Source: Bacteroidales bacterium
Lineage (GTDB): Bacteria > Bacteroidota > Bacteroidia > Bacteroidales > UBA932
Reading direction: 5' to 3'
Assembly: GCA_017634595.1 (NCBI GenBank)
Contig: JAGBNC010000017.1
Coordinates: forward strand, 1 to 64,000
Length of the DNA stretch: 64,000 nucleotides
The translations under genes and the position numbers were made by a program. The notes below the pieces were generated by a model that was given only the letters and a program-made list of their open reading frames with translations, did not search any database and was not told where the DNA came from. This document shows, piece after piece, positions 46,871 through 55,217 of this stretch. How positions within the stretch are numbered: the stretch's first letter is position 1; each line of letters starts with the position of its first letter.

Positions 46871-49476
46871 TGTTTATCGGCCCCAACTTCTTCTTTGAGC
46901 TTTCTCAGCAGGTCGAAGGCCTGGAGCGGAGTCATGTTGTCAAGATCGGCGGCATCCAGCTGCTCCTTGAGCGAGCTGAGGGTGGGGTCGTCGAGCTGGA
47001 AGAACGACAGCTGCACGCTTCCGTCGTCATGGGTGTCGCGGCTCAGGGCTTCGGCGTTCTTCTCACGGCGCTCCAGATCGCGGAGGGTCCTCTCCGCCGA
47101 CTGTATGACCTCCTGCGGCATGCCTGCCATGCGGGCCACGTGGATACCGAAGCTATGCGCCACTCCGCCTCGTTCGAGCTTGCGCAGGAATATCACGTCG
47201 TGTCCTTCTTCCTTCACTGAAATGTGCCAGTTGTGGACCCTCGGGAAGCGGTTTTCCATGTCATTGAGCTCGTGATAGTGGGTGGCGAACAGGGTCTTGG
47301 CCCCGTGACCTTTCTGATGCACGTACTCGATGAGGGCACGGGCTATGGACATGCCGTCGTAGGTGGAAGTGCCTCTGCCTATTTCGTCCATCAGCACCAG
47401 CGAGCGTTCGGACAGGTTGTGCATAATCATGGATGTCTCCAGCATTTCCACCATGAAAGTGGATTCGCCGCGGGAAATATTGTCGGTAGCGCCAACGCGG
47501 GTGAAGATCTTGTCGAACACGCCTATTCGAGCCTTGTCTGCGGGCACCCACGAGCCGGCCTGGGCCATAAGCACTATGAGCGCAGTCTGGCGCAGGAGAG
47601 CGGACTTTCCGGCCATGTTCGGGCCTGTCAGCACCATGATCTGCTCCTTGCGGCTGTCCATGGCTATGTCATTGGGCACATATTCCTCTCCCGGACCCAT
47701 CATGGTCTCTATTACAGGATGACGGCCGGCCTTGATGTCGAACGACAGCGACTTGTCCATCTCGGGACGGCAGTAGTGGCGGTCAATGGCCTGACGTGCG
47801 TAGCCTTGCAGCACGTCCAGGGAGGCGATTATACGGCAGTTGGTCTGTATATCCTTAATGCGGCGCTGGATGTCGGCCACGAGAGAGGCATAGAGCTGAG
47901 ACTCAAGGGAGTAGATAGAATCTTCGGCCGTGAGGATGCGGCTTTCGTATTCCTTCAGCTCCTCGGTGATATAGCGCTCAGCCGACACCAGGGTCTGCTT
48001 GCGTATCCATTCGGGGGGCACCTGGTCGCGAAAGCTGTTGCGCACCTCTATGTAATAGCCGAACACATTGTTGTAGCCTATCTTTAAGGAGCTTATGCCG
48101 GTCCGCTCTATCTCCCGCTGCTGCATCTGCTGCAGGTAGTCCTTGCCGCCTCGGGAAATGGAACGCAGTTCGTCCAGTTCCTTGCTCACGCCCGCTGCTA
48201 TCACATCTCCCTTGCCTATCTGTATCGCCGGATTCTCCGCCATGGTGCCCAGAATGCGTTGCAGCACAGGGTCTGTGTCTTTCATGCCCTTAACTAGCTT
48301 GTCAAGAGCGGCTATGCCTGTGCCGGAGCAAAGGTCCCGTACCGGGGTCATCTGACCCAGTGAGCGGGAAAGCTGCATCATCTCGCGCGGATTGATCTTG
48401 CCGGTGGCAGCGCGGGCGGTGATGCGGTCCAGGTCGCCAATGTCGGAGATGCGGGAGCGTATTTCTTCAAGGACCTCCTCATTGTCGTAGAAGAACTGGA
48501 CCACGTCGTAGCGTCCCTGGAGGGCGTTTATGTCCATTATCGGCAGCGAGAGCCATTCTCTGAGCAGGCGGGAGCCCATCGGGGAGGAACAACGGTCGAG
48601 GACATCCACGAGGCTAGTGCCTTCGGAGCCTGCGTTGGATTGGAAAATCTCGAGGTTGCGTATGGTGAAGCGGTCCATCCATACGAAGGCGCCTTCGTCG
48701 ATGCGACCTATGCTGCAGATGTTCTTGAGGCCCGTGTGGTGGGTCTGCTCGAGGTAGAATACCAAAGCTCCTGCCGCCTGGATGGCCAGGGGGTAGCGGT
48801 CGATGGCAAAGCCTTTGAGGCTGGTGGTGCCCATCTGCTGGGTGAGCTTTTCGACGGCTGCTTCCTGTACAAAGGCCCATTCGTCGAGGGCCGTGACGTA
48901 AAAGTCGGGATATTTTTCTTTGACGGGACGGAAGATATCGCGCTGGACCACTAGTTCTTTGGGGCGGAAGCTGTAGAGCAGTGTGGAGATGTAGTCGGTA
49001 CTGCCCTGAGCTACTTTGAAGGTGCCTGTAGATACGTCCAGGAAGGCGGCTCCGCATTCGGGGCCGTCGAAGCTCAGGCCAGCGAGCCAGTTGTGCTCCT
49101 TGCCCTCGAGCATGGTCTCCCCGAAGGCGACTCCAGGAGTAAGTATCTCTGTGACACCACGTTTGACAAGTTTGTTCTGGGCAAGTTTAGGGTCCTCCAG
49201 CTGGTCGCATATGGCCACTTTCAGGCCGGCCCTGACCAGCTTGGGCAGATATGTATCAATGGCATGGTGGGGGAAGCCAGCCATTTGGGTATCGCCTTTT
49301 TCGCCGTTGGAGCGGCGCGTAAGCACGATTCCAAGGACCTTGCTCAGAGTGACGGCGTCGTCGGAGTAACATTCGTAGAAGTCACCCACACGGTAAAGCA
49401 GCAGGGCCTCGGGATAACGGGCCTTGGTGGCGAAGTATTGCTTGAGAAGCGGGGTATCTTCCAGTGTTTTTGCCAT
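46867..49476 (-). CDS. mutS: DNA mismatch repair protein MutS
   Basis: 869-residue mismatch sensor. Mismatch-binding domain I near the N-terminus (TPLLKQYFATKARYPEALLLYRVGDFYECYSDDA, with the Phe-x-Glu reading head F-Y-E), connector and lever domains, then the ATPase with Walker A GPNMAGKSALLRQTALI, signature LSERSLVLMDEIGRGTSTYDG and H-loop ATHYHEL. The C-terminus (FFQLDDPTLSSLKEQLDAADLDNMTPLQAFDLLRKLKEEV) is the MutS tail. It heads an operon of five genes whose others have no evident link to repair. Confidence 0.98.
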   Translation of the reverse strand: MAKTLEDTPLLKQYFATKARYPEALLLYRVGDFYECYSDDAVTLSKVLGIVLTRRSNGEKGDTQMAGFPHHAIDTYLPKLVRAGLKVAICDQLEDPKLAQNKLVKRGVTEILTPGVAFGETMLEGKEHNWLAGLSFDGPECGAAFLDVSTGTFKVAQGSTDYISTLLYSFRPKELVVQRDIFRPVKEKYPDFYVTALDEWAFVQEAAVEKLTQQMGTTSLKGFAIDRYPLAIQAAGALVFYLEQTHHTGLKNICSIGRIDEGAFVWMDRFTIRNLEIFQSNAGSEGTSLVDVLDRCSSPMGSRLLREWLSLPIMDINALQGRYDVVQFFYDNEEVLEEIRSRISDIGDLDRITARAATGKINPREMMQLSRSLGQMTPVRDLCSGTGIAALDKLVKGMKDTDPVLQRILGTMAENPAIQIGKGDVIAAGVSKELDELRSISRGGKDYLQQMQQREIERTGISSLKIGYNNVFGYYIEVRNSFRDQVPPEWIRKQTLVSAERYITEELKEYESRILTAEDSIYSLESQLYASLVADIQRRIKDIQTNCRIIASLDVLQGYARQAIDRHYCRPEMDKSLSFDIKAGRHPVIETMMGPGEEYVPNDIAMDSRKEQIMVLTGPNMAGKSALLRQTALIVLMAQAGSWVPADKARIGVFDKIFTRVGATDNISRGESTFMVEMLETSMIMHNLSERSLVLMDEIGRGTSTYDGMSIARALIEYVHQKGHGAKTLFATHYHELNDMENRFPRVHNWHISVKEEGHDVIFLRKLERGGVAHSFGIHVARMAGMPQEVIQSAERTLRDLERREKNAEALSRDTHDDGSVQLSFFQLDDPTLSSLKEQLDAADLDNMTPLQAFDLLRKLKEEVGADKQ

Positions 49477-49501
49477 TTTTGTAATTCTTGGTACAAGATT
49501 T

Positions 49502-49533
49502 CAAATTTAGGGATTTTTGCTGAGAATGGCAAA
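49502..49533 (-). promoter_or_regulatory. mutS operon promoter (Bacteroides-type)
   Basis: On the minus strand TTTG (49530-49533) is followed after 20 bases by TAAATTTG (49502-49509), 25 bases before the mutS ATG. It is one of three promoters here with the same 20-base spacing. Confidence 0.8.
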
Positions 49534-49591
49534 CGCTGCCTCCGTTCCACCCGCCGAGGACCTACGGAAGGGCTTGGAATGGAATATCCCT

Positions 49592-49679
49592 GCTGCAGGT
49601 TGGTCTTTGGATGGGCGGGGCTGAGGCATTTTCGTCGGTTTTCGCTGCAGGTCCGCCCAAATCTTAACCAACCTGCGGC
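49592..49679. repeat. nested palindrome in the mutS-yraN gap
   Basis: Outer arms 49592-49604 (GCTGCAGGTTGGT) and 49667-49679 (ACCAACCTGCGGC) pair at 12 of 13 positions. Inner arms GGGCGG (49613-49618) and CCGCCC (49653-49658) pair perfectly. GCTGCAGGT recurs as a direct repeat at 49644-49652. No gene is supported in 49477-50035: open frames there only translate the repeats. Confidence 0.65.
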
Positions 49680-49812
49680 AAGCCGGAGTCCGAAGGGCGG
49701 GCGCCGATGGCCAGACTCTGGAGGCTTAATTCAGAAGGCCGGGGTCTGAAGATAGCGGCGTTGGAGGAAACGTACGGGATGGGTCAGGCGGAGGGCCTCC
49801 TCTTCCAAAGTT

Positions 49813-49875
49813 CGGAGATCTCCAACATCCGAGGCTAAAGGACTTCCGTCTCGAGGGGCCGGAGATCTCCAACAT
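49813..49875. repeat. direct repeat CGGAGATCTCCAACAT, two copies 47 bp apart
   Basis: Identical 16-base copies at 49813-49828 and 49860-49875. Each contains the perfect ten-base palindrome GGAGATCTCC. They directly precede the large palindrome at 49888. Confidence 0.75.
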
Positions 49876-49887
49876 ACGGGGCCGGAG

Positions 49888-49992
49888 GCTTCCGATTCCG
49901 AGAGGCCGACTGCGGGACCTTTGGCTCCCGAAAAGGGACGGGACCCACGTAGTGGGGAGGCGTCCCGCAGTCGGCCTCTCGGAATCGGAAGC
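49888..49992. repeat. 105-bp compound palindrome with perfect 31-bp arms
   Basis: Left arm 49888-49918 and right arm 49962-49992 are exact inverted copies of 31 bases (outer GCTTCCGATTCC, inner CTGCGGGAC). The 43-base middle contains two further perfect hairpins, TCCC/GGGA (49927-49939) and CCCAC/GTGGG (49944-49956). A related, decayed copy lies at 21265-21319. No transposase, and no T-run to make it a terminator. Confidence 0.9.
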
Positions 49993-50035
49993 ACTGAAGG
50001 TTGGGAAAGTTGAAAGATGATAGAAGCATACTTGG

Positions 50036-50419
50036 TCAGAAGTACATGGGAATGAAGGCCTGGGGGTAATACTCTATGATGGGGGCGGGCTCCTGGAAGA
50101 TGACGGTGAGTACATCAAATTGGACTTCGAGGTCAGCCGGAAGTCTGCTGCGGACGGGGGCTGAGAGGAAGGCTCCCGCCGCCTGGACAAGATGTCTTCG
50201 TTTGGCATAATCCACCTTGGATTCTGGAGCTACTGATGTGCGGCCGCTGCGGGTCTTGACCTCAACGACGTGTAGGGTCCGGCCGCAGAATGTGATCAGG
50301 TCAAGTTCGAGATGACCGGAGCGCCAGTTCCGGCTCAGTATCCTGTGTCCGAGCCCGGACAGGTAAGAGCAAGCTTCTTCCTCTCCTCTTCGGCCGATAA
50401 TTTGGTTTTTCGTTTTCAT
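50036..50419 (-). CDS. yraN: UPF0102 (YraN-like) nuclease-fold protein
   Basis: 127-residue endonuclease-like protein of the UPF0102 family. GRRGEEEACSYLSGLGHRILSRNWR, HLELDLITFCGRTLHVVEVKTRSG (the Asp, Glu-x-Lys of the PD-(D/E)XK-type fold) and PESKVDYAKRRHLVQAAGAFL are characteristic. Family function is not settled; DNA processing linked to repair or competence is suspected. The start at 50419 matches the family N-terminus; a start 33 bases upstream adds atypical residues. Confidence 0.94.
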   Translation of the reverse strand: MKTKNQIIGRRGEEEACSYLSGLGHRILSRNWRSGHLELDLITFCGRTLHVVEVKTRSGRTSVAPESKVDYAKRRHLVQAAGAFLSAPVRSRLPADLEVQFDVLTVIFQEPAPIIEYYPQAFIPMYF

Positions 50420-50566
50420 AAGTGTTTCGGTTCTTTTCAGACATAGAAGCAAACATATACAACAAATCCACCGCAGGCAAGAGCCAAGTGGCAGATTTTG
50501 CTGATTTTTAAAGAAATATTTACGATTCTTTATACTCTGACCGGGTGGAGTCCAATGAAAGTAAAT

Positions 50567-50992
50567 CTACATAGACCTGTCGTCAAGATGCTTCCAGAGA
50601 CGCCACATCAGGGCGCCCCAGCCAAGAAACAGGAGTAGGTAAACCCAGAATGGCAGACGATCTGAATAGACGTCCCAGTCCAGGGTCTTTTGGTAGTCGG
50701 GGATGTCGGCATAGTAGTAGGCGCCGGCCCCGAAGTCAAGGTCAGGGTTCAGCCCAAGGCCGTTAATCATGATATACACGGCCGCCGCCAGCACCAGCAC
50801 TCCCACCACAATTGCCGCAACGCTGCCAAACGAGACGGATGCTCCTGGCCGAGCCTGACCCTTACGAATGTGAGCTTGGGAGCTGTAGTCTTCGGCGGTG
50901 ACGGGAGAGACGGATGCTCCTGGCCGACCTTGGCCCTTACGAACGGGAGGTCGGGAGCATCCGTCTCTCCCATCACCATCAAAATGCTTCAT
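50567..50992 (-). CDS. small two-helix membrane protein with repeat-derived N-terminus
   Basis: 141 residues. The N-terminal 55 residues are two copies of a 25-residue unit (RKGQGRPGASVS and RKGQARPGASVS) encoded by tandem palindromic DNA. The rest is AAIVVGVLVLAAAVYIMINGL (membrane helix 1), a short acidic loop, LPFWVYLLLFLGWGALMWRLW (helix 2) and a basic tail. I do not recognise the family. The ATG overlaps the YeiH stop as TGATG, supporting this start; the original protein may have begun near residue 55. 147 bases separate it from yraN. Confidence 0.6.
   Translation of the reverse strand: MKHFDGDGRDGCSRPPVRKGQGRPGASVSPVTAEDYSSQAHIRKGQARPGASVSFGSVAAIVVGVLVLAAAVYIMINGLGLNPDLDFGAGAYYYADIPDYQKTLDWDVYSDRLPFWVYLLLFLGWGALMWRLWKHLDDRSM
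50832..50977. repeat. tandem 75-bp repeat with embedded palindrome inside a membrane-protein gene
   Basis: GAGACGGATGCTCCTGGCCGA occurs at 50832 and 50907, and similarity continues through CCCTTACGAA, so the period is 75 bases (25 codons). The second copy lies in an inverted repeat: 50897-50930 pairs with 50948-50977 (outer GGTGA-GGGAGAGACGG, inner CGACCT) with one mismatch and a four-base TGGC bulge. Confidence 0.85.
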
Positions 50993-52344
50993 CAGTCAAG
51001 CGTCGGGATAGGGAACACGGCTCCGGAAAGCAGGAACCACACCATAGCGAAGGTAAGGATGATATTGAAAGTCTGACCTACAATATAAAGCCACAGAGGC
51101 TTACCGCCCTTCATCTGACGCGCAATATCACGGAAATTAGTATCCAGACCAATACTCACAAAGGCCAGCACGAAGCACCAGTTCTTGTACTGATCGAGCA
51201 CACCGTTGACGGCCTTCACCTGATCAGCTCCGGCAAGCGGCAGCACCACGAAAGAAGCCACAAGAGACGCCACGAAGAAACCGATGATAAACTTTGGGAA
51301 ACGGGTCCAGATCTCGCCTGCGCCAACTTTCTGACCATTCTTCTTATCGACCCTGGTGGCAAAGAAAAGGGCAACGAAGAAAGCAATGAAACCAATCAAG
51401 ATGTTCTGTATCATCTTCACCAGCACAGCAGCCTTCTCCGCCTCGCCGCCGAGCACGGAACCCGCCACAGCCACGGCGCCGGTGCTGTCCACGGTACCAC
51501 CGATGAGCGCACCGCCCATGATAGGGCTCATACCGCAAGCCTTGATGATGACAGGCTCAAGGACCATCATCAGCACGGTGAATATGATGGAAATGGAGAT
51601 GGTCATGGTAAGGTCGTCCTTCTTGCAACTTGATGCGGCGCCGGAAGCTATGGCTGCCGAAGTACCGCAAACGCTTGTCGCAGAGGCCATTGTGATAACC
51701 AGCGGCTTATTGTCAATCTTGAGCACGCGGGTACCGAACCACCACATAAACAAGATGACGATAGGAGTCACAACCCAGGCAATGCCAAGGCCGTAGAGGC
51801 CGAACTTAGCAATGTTGGAGAACAGCACGGAGAAACCCATTATCACCAGGCCGGTCTTGATATAGAACTCGGTACGCACTGCCGGCCTCATCCACTTCGG
51901 CGTGCCTATCGTATTGGAAATCAGCATGCCCACTATCAAGGCCCAGAAGGCCCATTCAAGGTAGCGGTTGAGGGTGAATTCCGCACTTATAAGACGGACC
52001 ACCACAGAAATCAGGAACACGGCTATGAACGCCGGGATGAATCTGGAAATCTTCTCCCCCGTAAGCTTGGCGCCCGCTCCGAACAGCACGGCAAGCACTC
52101 CAAAAGTCAAAAGCATCTTGCCCCAGAAGGCTCCGGATACAAGCTGCTGCCCGAGAGGCACAACCTTGGCGGCAGCGGCCCCGGTGAGGTTCTCGCCCCA
52201 GGTCCAGGTCTTGAATTTCAGTGCTGCAAAGTCAAAAGAGCCGGTAAGCACGGCCACAAGTCCAACGGCAATAATAATGAAACCGATCCAGACGGCAAGC
52301 CAGTCTTCGGTATGCAAGAGCTTAGAAGAAGAATTCTTCGACAT
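50992..52344 (-). CDS. YeiH-family (UPF0324) putative sulfate exporter-type membrane protein
   Basis: 450 residues, about 11 membrane segments. GMLISNTIGTPKWMRPAVRTEFYIKTGLVIMG, ATSVCGTSAAIASGAASSCKKDD and GGTVDSTGAVAVAGSVLG are strongly YeiH-like; this family is annotated as putative sulfate exporters on weak evidence. About 100 residues longer than the usual form, mostly at the N-terminus (two extra membrane helices). Starts 29 bases after a -7 element at 52374-52381 and its stop overlaps the small membrane protein gene. Confidence 0.88.
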   Translation of the reverse strand: MSKNSSSKLLHTEDWLAVWIGFIIIAVGLVAVLTGSFDFAALKFKTWTWGENLTGAAAAKVVPLGQQLVSGAFWGKMLLTFGVLAVLFGAGAKLTGEKISRFIPAFIAVFLISVVVRLISAEFTLNRYLEWAFWALIVGMLISNTIGTPKWMRPAVRTEFYIKTGLVIMGFSVLFSNIAKFGLYGLGIAWVVTPIVILFMWWFGTRVLKIDNKPLVITMASATSVCGTSAAIASGAASSCKKDDLTMTISISIIFTVLMMVLEPVIIKACGMSPIMGGALIGGTVDSTGAVAVAGSVLGGEAEKAAVLVKMIQNILIGFIAFFVALFFATRVDKKNGQKVGAGEIWTRFPKFIIGFFVASLVASFVVLPLAGADQVKAVNGVLDQYKNWCFVLAFVSIGLDTNFRDIARQMKGGKPLWLYIVGQTFNIILTFAMVWFLLSGAVFPIPTLD

Positions 52345-52373
52345 TTCAGTTAATGATTTAGCGTTTGAGATCT

Positions 52374-52381
52374 CAAAGATA
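52374..52381 (-). promoter_or_regulatory. -7 element for the YeiH-type gene
   Basis: The minus strand reads TATCTTTG, 29 bases upstream of the start. TTG at 52404-52406 is 22 bases away, slightly wide. Diverges from the VWA lipoprotein gene. Confidence 0.45.
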
Positions 52382-52454
52382 ACAATTCCTTTTCAAAACG
52401 AAGCAAGATTTTCACATTGCTATCATTTTAATAATGATTAGAAACGATTGCCAT

Positions 52455-53669
52455 ATGAAAACATTATTCCGCACCCTATTTTTTATTTTCACCTTAATGC
52501 TGACAGCGGCTTCGTGCACCAAGGATGGATTCGGAGGCCTAGTGTTTGAATCCGCGTCCATGAGCGGAGAAAGAATCGGTGGAGGTGGAGGTGGAGGCGA
52601 AGGAGGCACCAATGGACAGCCGGAAGGCATTGCCGGCAAAATCACCGCAGGCGAGTGGAACGACCTCGACAACTGGCCGTTCTGGGGTGACCTTATGACA
52701 CCGCAACAAGACGGTGAGGACTATGCCAAGATGGTCATGGACTGGGGCTTCAACACCAAGTGGAGAGTCGCCGTCAAAGTGACCGACAACGCCGGCAAAC
52801 CCGTCCCGGGCGTCTCCGTACACCTTATGCGGGGCAAAAAGACCCTGTGGATGGCCCGTACCGATGTTCTCGGCAGAGCTGACTGCTGGCTGGGAATGTT
52901 CAACGACGACTCGACCATTAACGGTCTGAGAATATCATTGGACGGATGGATTCTGCCTGACGAACCGAAGATAACGACTTTGGATAGCGAAGTCATGATG
53001 AATGAATATACCGTCAAGGCAACTGCCGAAGTACAACCCAAGGCCGATCTGCTCTTCATTGTAGATGCCACAGGGTCAATGTCCGACGAGATTGCTTTCT
53101 TGAAAGCCGATTTGATGGATATCCTGAATAAGGTCCAGAGCATGAAGAGTAACATAGCTATCCGCACCGGGGCCTTGTTCTACAGAGACGAAGGCGACGC
53201 ATATCTCACACGAGTCTCCCAGTTTACCGACAACATCAACGAAACGATTTCATTTATCGGCAAACAAAACGCCGACGGCGGCGGAGACTATCCGGAGGCC
53301 GTCCATACCGCCCTGGAACATTCCATTCAGAAGCTGTCATGGAGGCAGGACGCCCGCACAAAACTTGCCTTCATGTTGCTGGACGCCCCGGCACATCAGG
53401 ACCAGCAAGGAGTTGTTGAAAGTATCCATAAATCAATAGAATACTACGCTGCACAGGGAATCAAGCTCATCCCCGTGGCTTCCAGCGGCGTGGACAAGAG
53501 CACCGAGTTCATGCTCCGCTTATTCTCCATTGCAACAAATGGCACTTATGTATTTATCACCAACGACAGTGGCATAGGCAACGACCACATAGAGCCCACT
53601 ATCGGAGAGTACAAGGTAGAAATCCTCAGCGACCTGTTGGTGCGCCTGATTACCAAGTATCTTGGCTGA
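52455..53669 (+). CDS. lipoprotein with von Willebrand factor A domain
   Basis: 404-residue lipoprotein (lipobox TAASC, Cys21) followed by a glycine-rich linker (GGGGGGEGG). Residues about 95-180 form a beta domain (VAVKVTDNAGKPVPGVSVHLMRGKKTLWMARTDVLGRADCW), like the carboxypeptidase regulatory fold. A VWA domain (about 195-400) has a MIDAS motif DLLFIVDATGSMSDEI. Likely a surface protein that binds a ligand through a metal ion. The ATG at 52455 gives the leader; seven upstream codons are dropped. Convergent with the NSS transporter. Confidence 0.85.
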   Translation: MKTLFRTLFFIFTLMLTAASCTKDGFGGLVFESASMSGERIGGGGGGGEGGTNGQPEGIAGKITAGEWNDLDNWPFWGDLMTPQQDGEDYAKMVMDWGFNTKWRVAVKVTDNAGKPVPGVSVHLMRGKKTLWMARTDVLGRADCWLGMFNDDSTINGLRISLDGWILPDEPKITTLDSEVMMNEYTVKATAEVQPKADLLFIVDATGSMSDEIAFLKADLMDILNKVQSMKSNIAIRTGALFYRDEGDAYLTRVSQFTDNINETISFIGKQNADGGGDYPEAVHTALEHSIQKLSWRQDARTKLAFMLLDAPAHQDQQGVVESIHKSIEYYAAQGIKLIPVASSGVDKSTEFMLRLFSIATNGTYVFITNDSGIGNDHIEPTIGEYKVEILSDLLVRLITKYLG

Positions 53670-53792
53670 CAGGACAGCGGATTACTGAGCTTAAATGTTT
53701 GATGATATGAAACTAATGATAGTTTTTACAAAGGGCAACGTGATGCTGTACAGCATCCTCTTCTTGATATTCTTGTGACATCAAGAGAAGGC

Positions 53793-55157
53793 TCAGACCA
53801 GAGTGCTGACGAAGATAATGATGATTGCCGGCGGAACAACCCAGCGGATGAAGAAATAGAGAGGCTTGAAAGCCTTCCCGCTTAAGCCAAGCGTGCCGCC
53901 GTTGGTCAGTTCGTCACGAACATCGTCTTTCTTCATATACCAGCCCACGAACAGGGCGAAAGCGAGGGCCCCGAGGGTCATCAGCACATTGGAGCTCAAA
54001 TAATCGCAGAGGTCGAACACCGTAAGGCCGAAAATCTTGAAGCCGCTCAGGCCGCCGAATGACAGCACACACGGCACTCCCAGCGCCAGAATCGGTATCA
54101 GAAATACTACCGCCGCCGTCCAACGTTTGCAACCGAAGCGATGGACGGCGTGCTCAATGCACACCTCCAGCATCGAAATCGACGATGTAAGCGCAGCAGA
54201 AAGTATGGCGAGGAAAAACACCACCGTCATGACAAAGCTCAGCACGGGAGCCTCCGCCCCCATTTTGGCAAAAATATAAGGCAGAGTCTCGTACACAAGC
54301 GAAGGACCGGCAGTAGGTTCGATGCCCGCAGAGAACACGGCAGGCATGATGGCAAATCCGGCGATAATTGCAAACACCGTATCGGATACGGCCGTCCAGA
54401 GTCCCCCCTTCAGAATGCTGTCTTCCTTCTTCATGAACGACGAATACACCAACACGGTGCCCATACCAAGCGACATGGAGAAAAAAGCCTGTCCAAGGGC
54501 GCAGGCCCAGCCCGACGCGTCAAGTTTGGAAATATCAGGCTGCAGCAGATACTTCACACCAGCCATCGCCCCGGGCAGCGAAACGGAATAAATCACCATC
54601 GCCACCATCAGGAAAAACAAAAGCGGCGTAGTGATCTTGGTAAAACGTTCGATACCTTTCTTCACTCCGCCTACTACTATGATTGCCGTGGCTAAAAGGA
54701 AAGCCACATACATCGATATAGGTTCAATGGTGCCGGAAGCCATGCGCTGGAATACTCCGGCGGCAGCTTCAGGATCCCCTTGCGAGAGATGTCCCGAAAG
54801 CGAGCGCACCAGGAAATCCAGCGACCAGCCGCCAACGACACAGTAGAAAGATACGATTATAAACGAAGCCAGCACCGACACTCCGCCCATCCATTTCCAC
54901 TTAGTGCCGGGAGCAAGATGCTCGAAAGAGCCGTACACGTCACGGCGTCCGCGACGCCCGATCATGGCCTCACAGATAAAGCAAGGGACTGCCAGGAACA
55001 AGCCGCAAATGATGTATGCAATGATGAATGCACCGCCGCCATGCTCCCCCACCATATAGGGGAAGCGCCATATATTGCCGAGCCCGATAGCGGACCCGGC
55101 CATAGCCATTATGTAAGTAAGGGAACTGCCGAATTGTTCCCGGCCTGAAGAGGACAT
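53793..55157 (-). CDS. sodium-dependent transporter, NSS (SNF) family
   Basis: 454 residues, about 11 membrane helices. MAMAGSAIGLGNIWRFPYMVGEHGGGAFIIAYI is the NSS sodium/substrate-site helix 1 signature. ALGQAFFSMSLGMGTVLVYSSFM is helix 6, and SAALTSSISMLEVCIEH lies in helix 8. Members import amino acids or related compounds with sodium; the substrate is not evident. Sixty bases downstream of folA; its own promoter is not clear. Confidence 0.93.
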   Translation of the reverse strand: MSSSGREQFGSSLTYIMAMAGSAIGLGNIWRFPYMVGEHGGGAFIIAYIICGLFLAVPCFICEAMIGRRGRRDVYGSFEHLAPGTKWKWMGGVSVLASFIIVSFYCVVGGWSLDFLVRSLSGHLSQGDPEAAAGVFQRMASGTIEPISMYVAFLLATAIIVVGGVKKGIERFTKITTPLLFFLMVAMVIYSVSLPGAMAGVKYLLQPDISKLDASGWACALGQAFFSMSLGMGTVLVYSSFMKKEDSILKGGLWTAVSDTVFAIIAGFAIMPAVFSAGIEPTAGPSLVYETLPYIFAKMGAEAPVLSFVMTVVFFLAILSAALTSSISMLEVCIEHAVHRFGCKRWTAAVVFLIPILALGVPCVLSFGGLSGFKIFGLTVFDLCDYLSSNVLMTLGALAFALFVGWYMKKDDVRDELTNGGTLGLSGKAFKPLYFFIRWVVPPAIIIIFVSTLV

Positions 55158-55217
55158 CTGCCAACTAACCGTTTGATCCTCTCAAATATCGGCATAATTT
55201 TTTAAAAAACAATGATT

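Noticed and set aside
49888-49992. Large palindrome as a rho-independent terminator of yraN
   Set aside because: It lies downstream of yraN on the minus strand but has no T-run after the stem, and its inner hairpins and dispersed homologue fit a repeat better.
49731-50029. Minus-strand open frames in the mutS-yraN gap
   Set aside because: They translate the palindromes and direct repeats; no start context, no homologous pattern.
53707-53778. 23-residue hydrophobic peptide after the VWA gene
   Set aside because: Could be a small membrane peptide, but it overlaps a palindrome and lacks any supporting signal; kept as an observation only.
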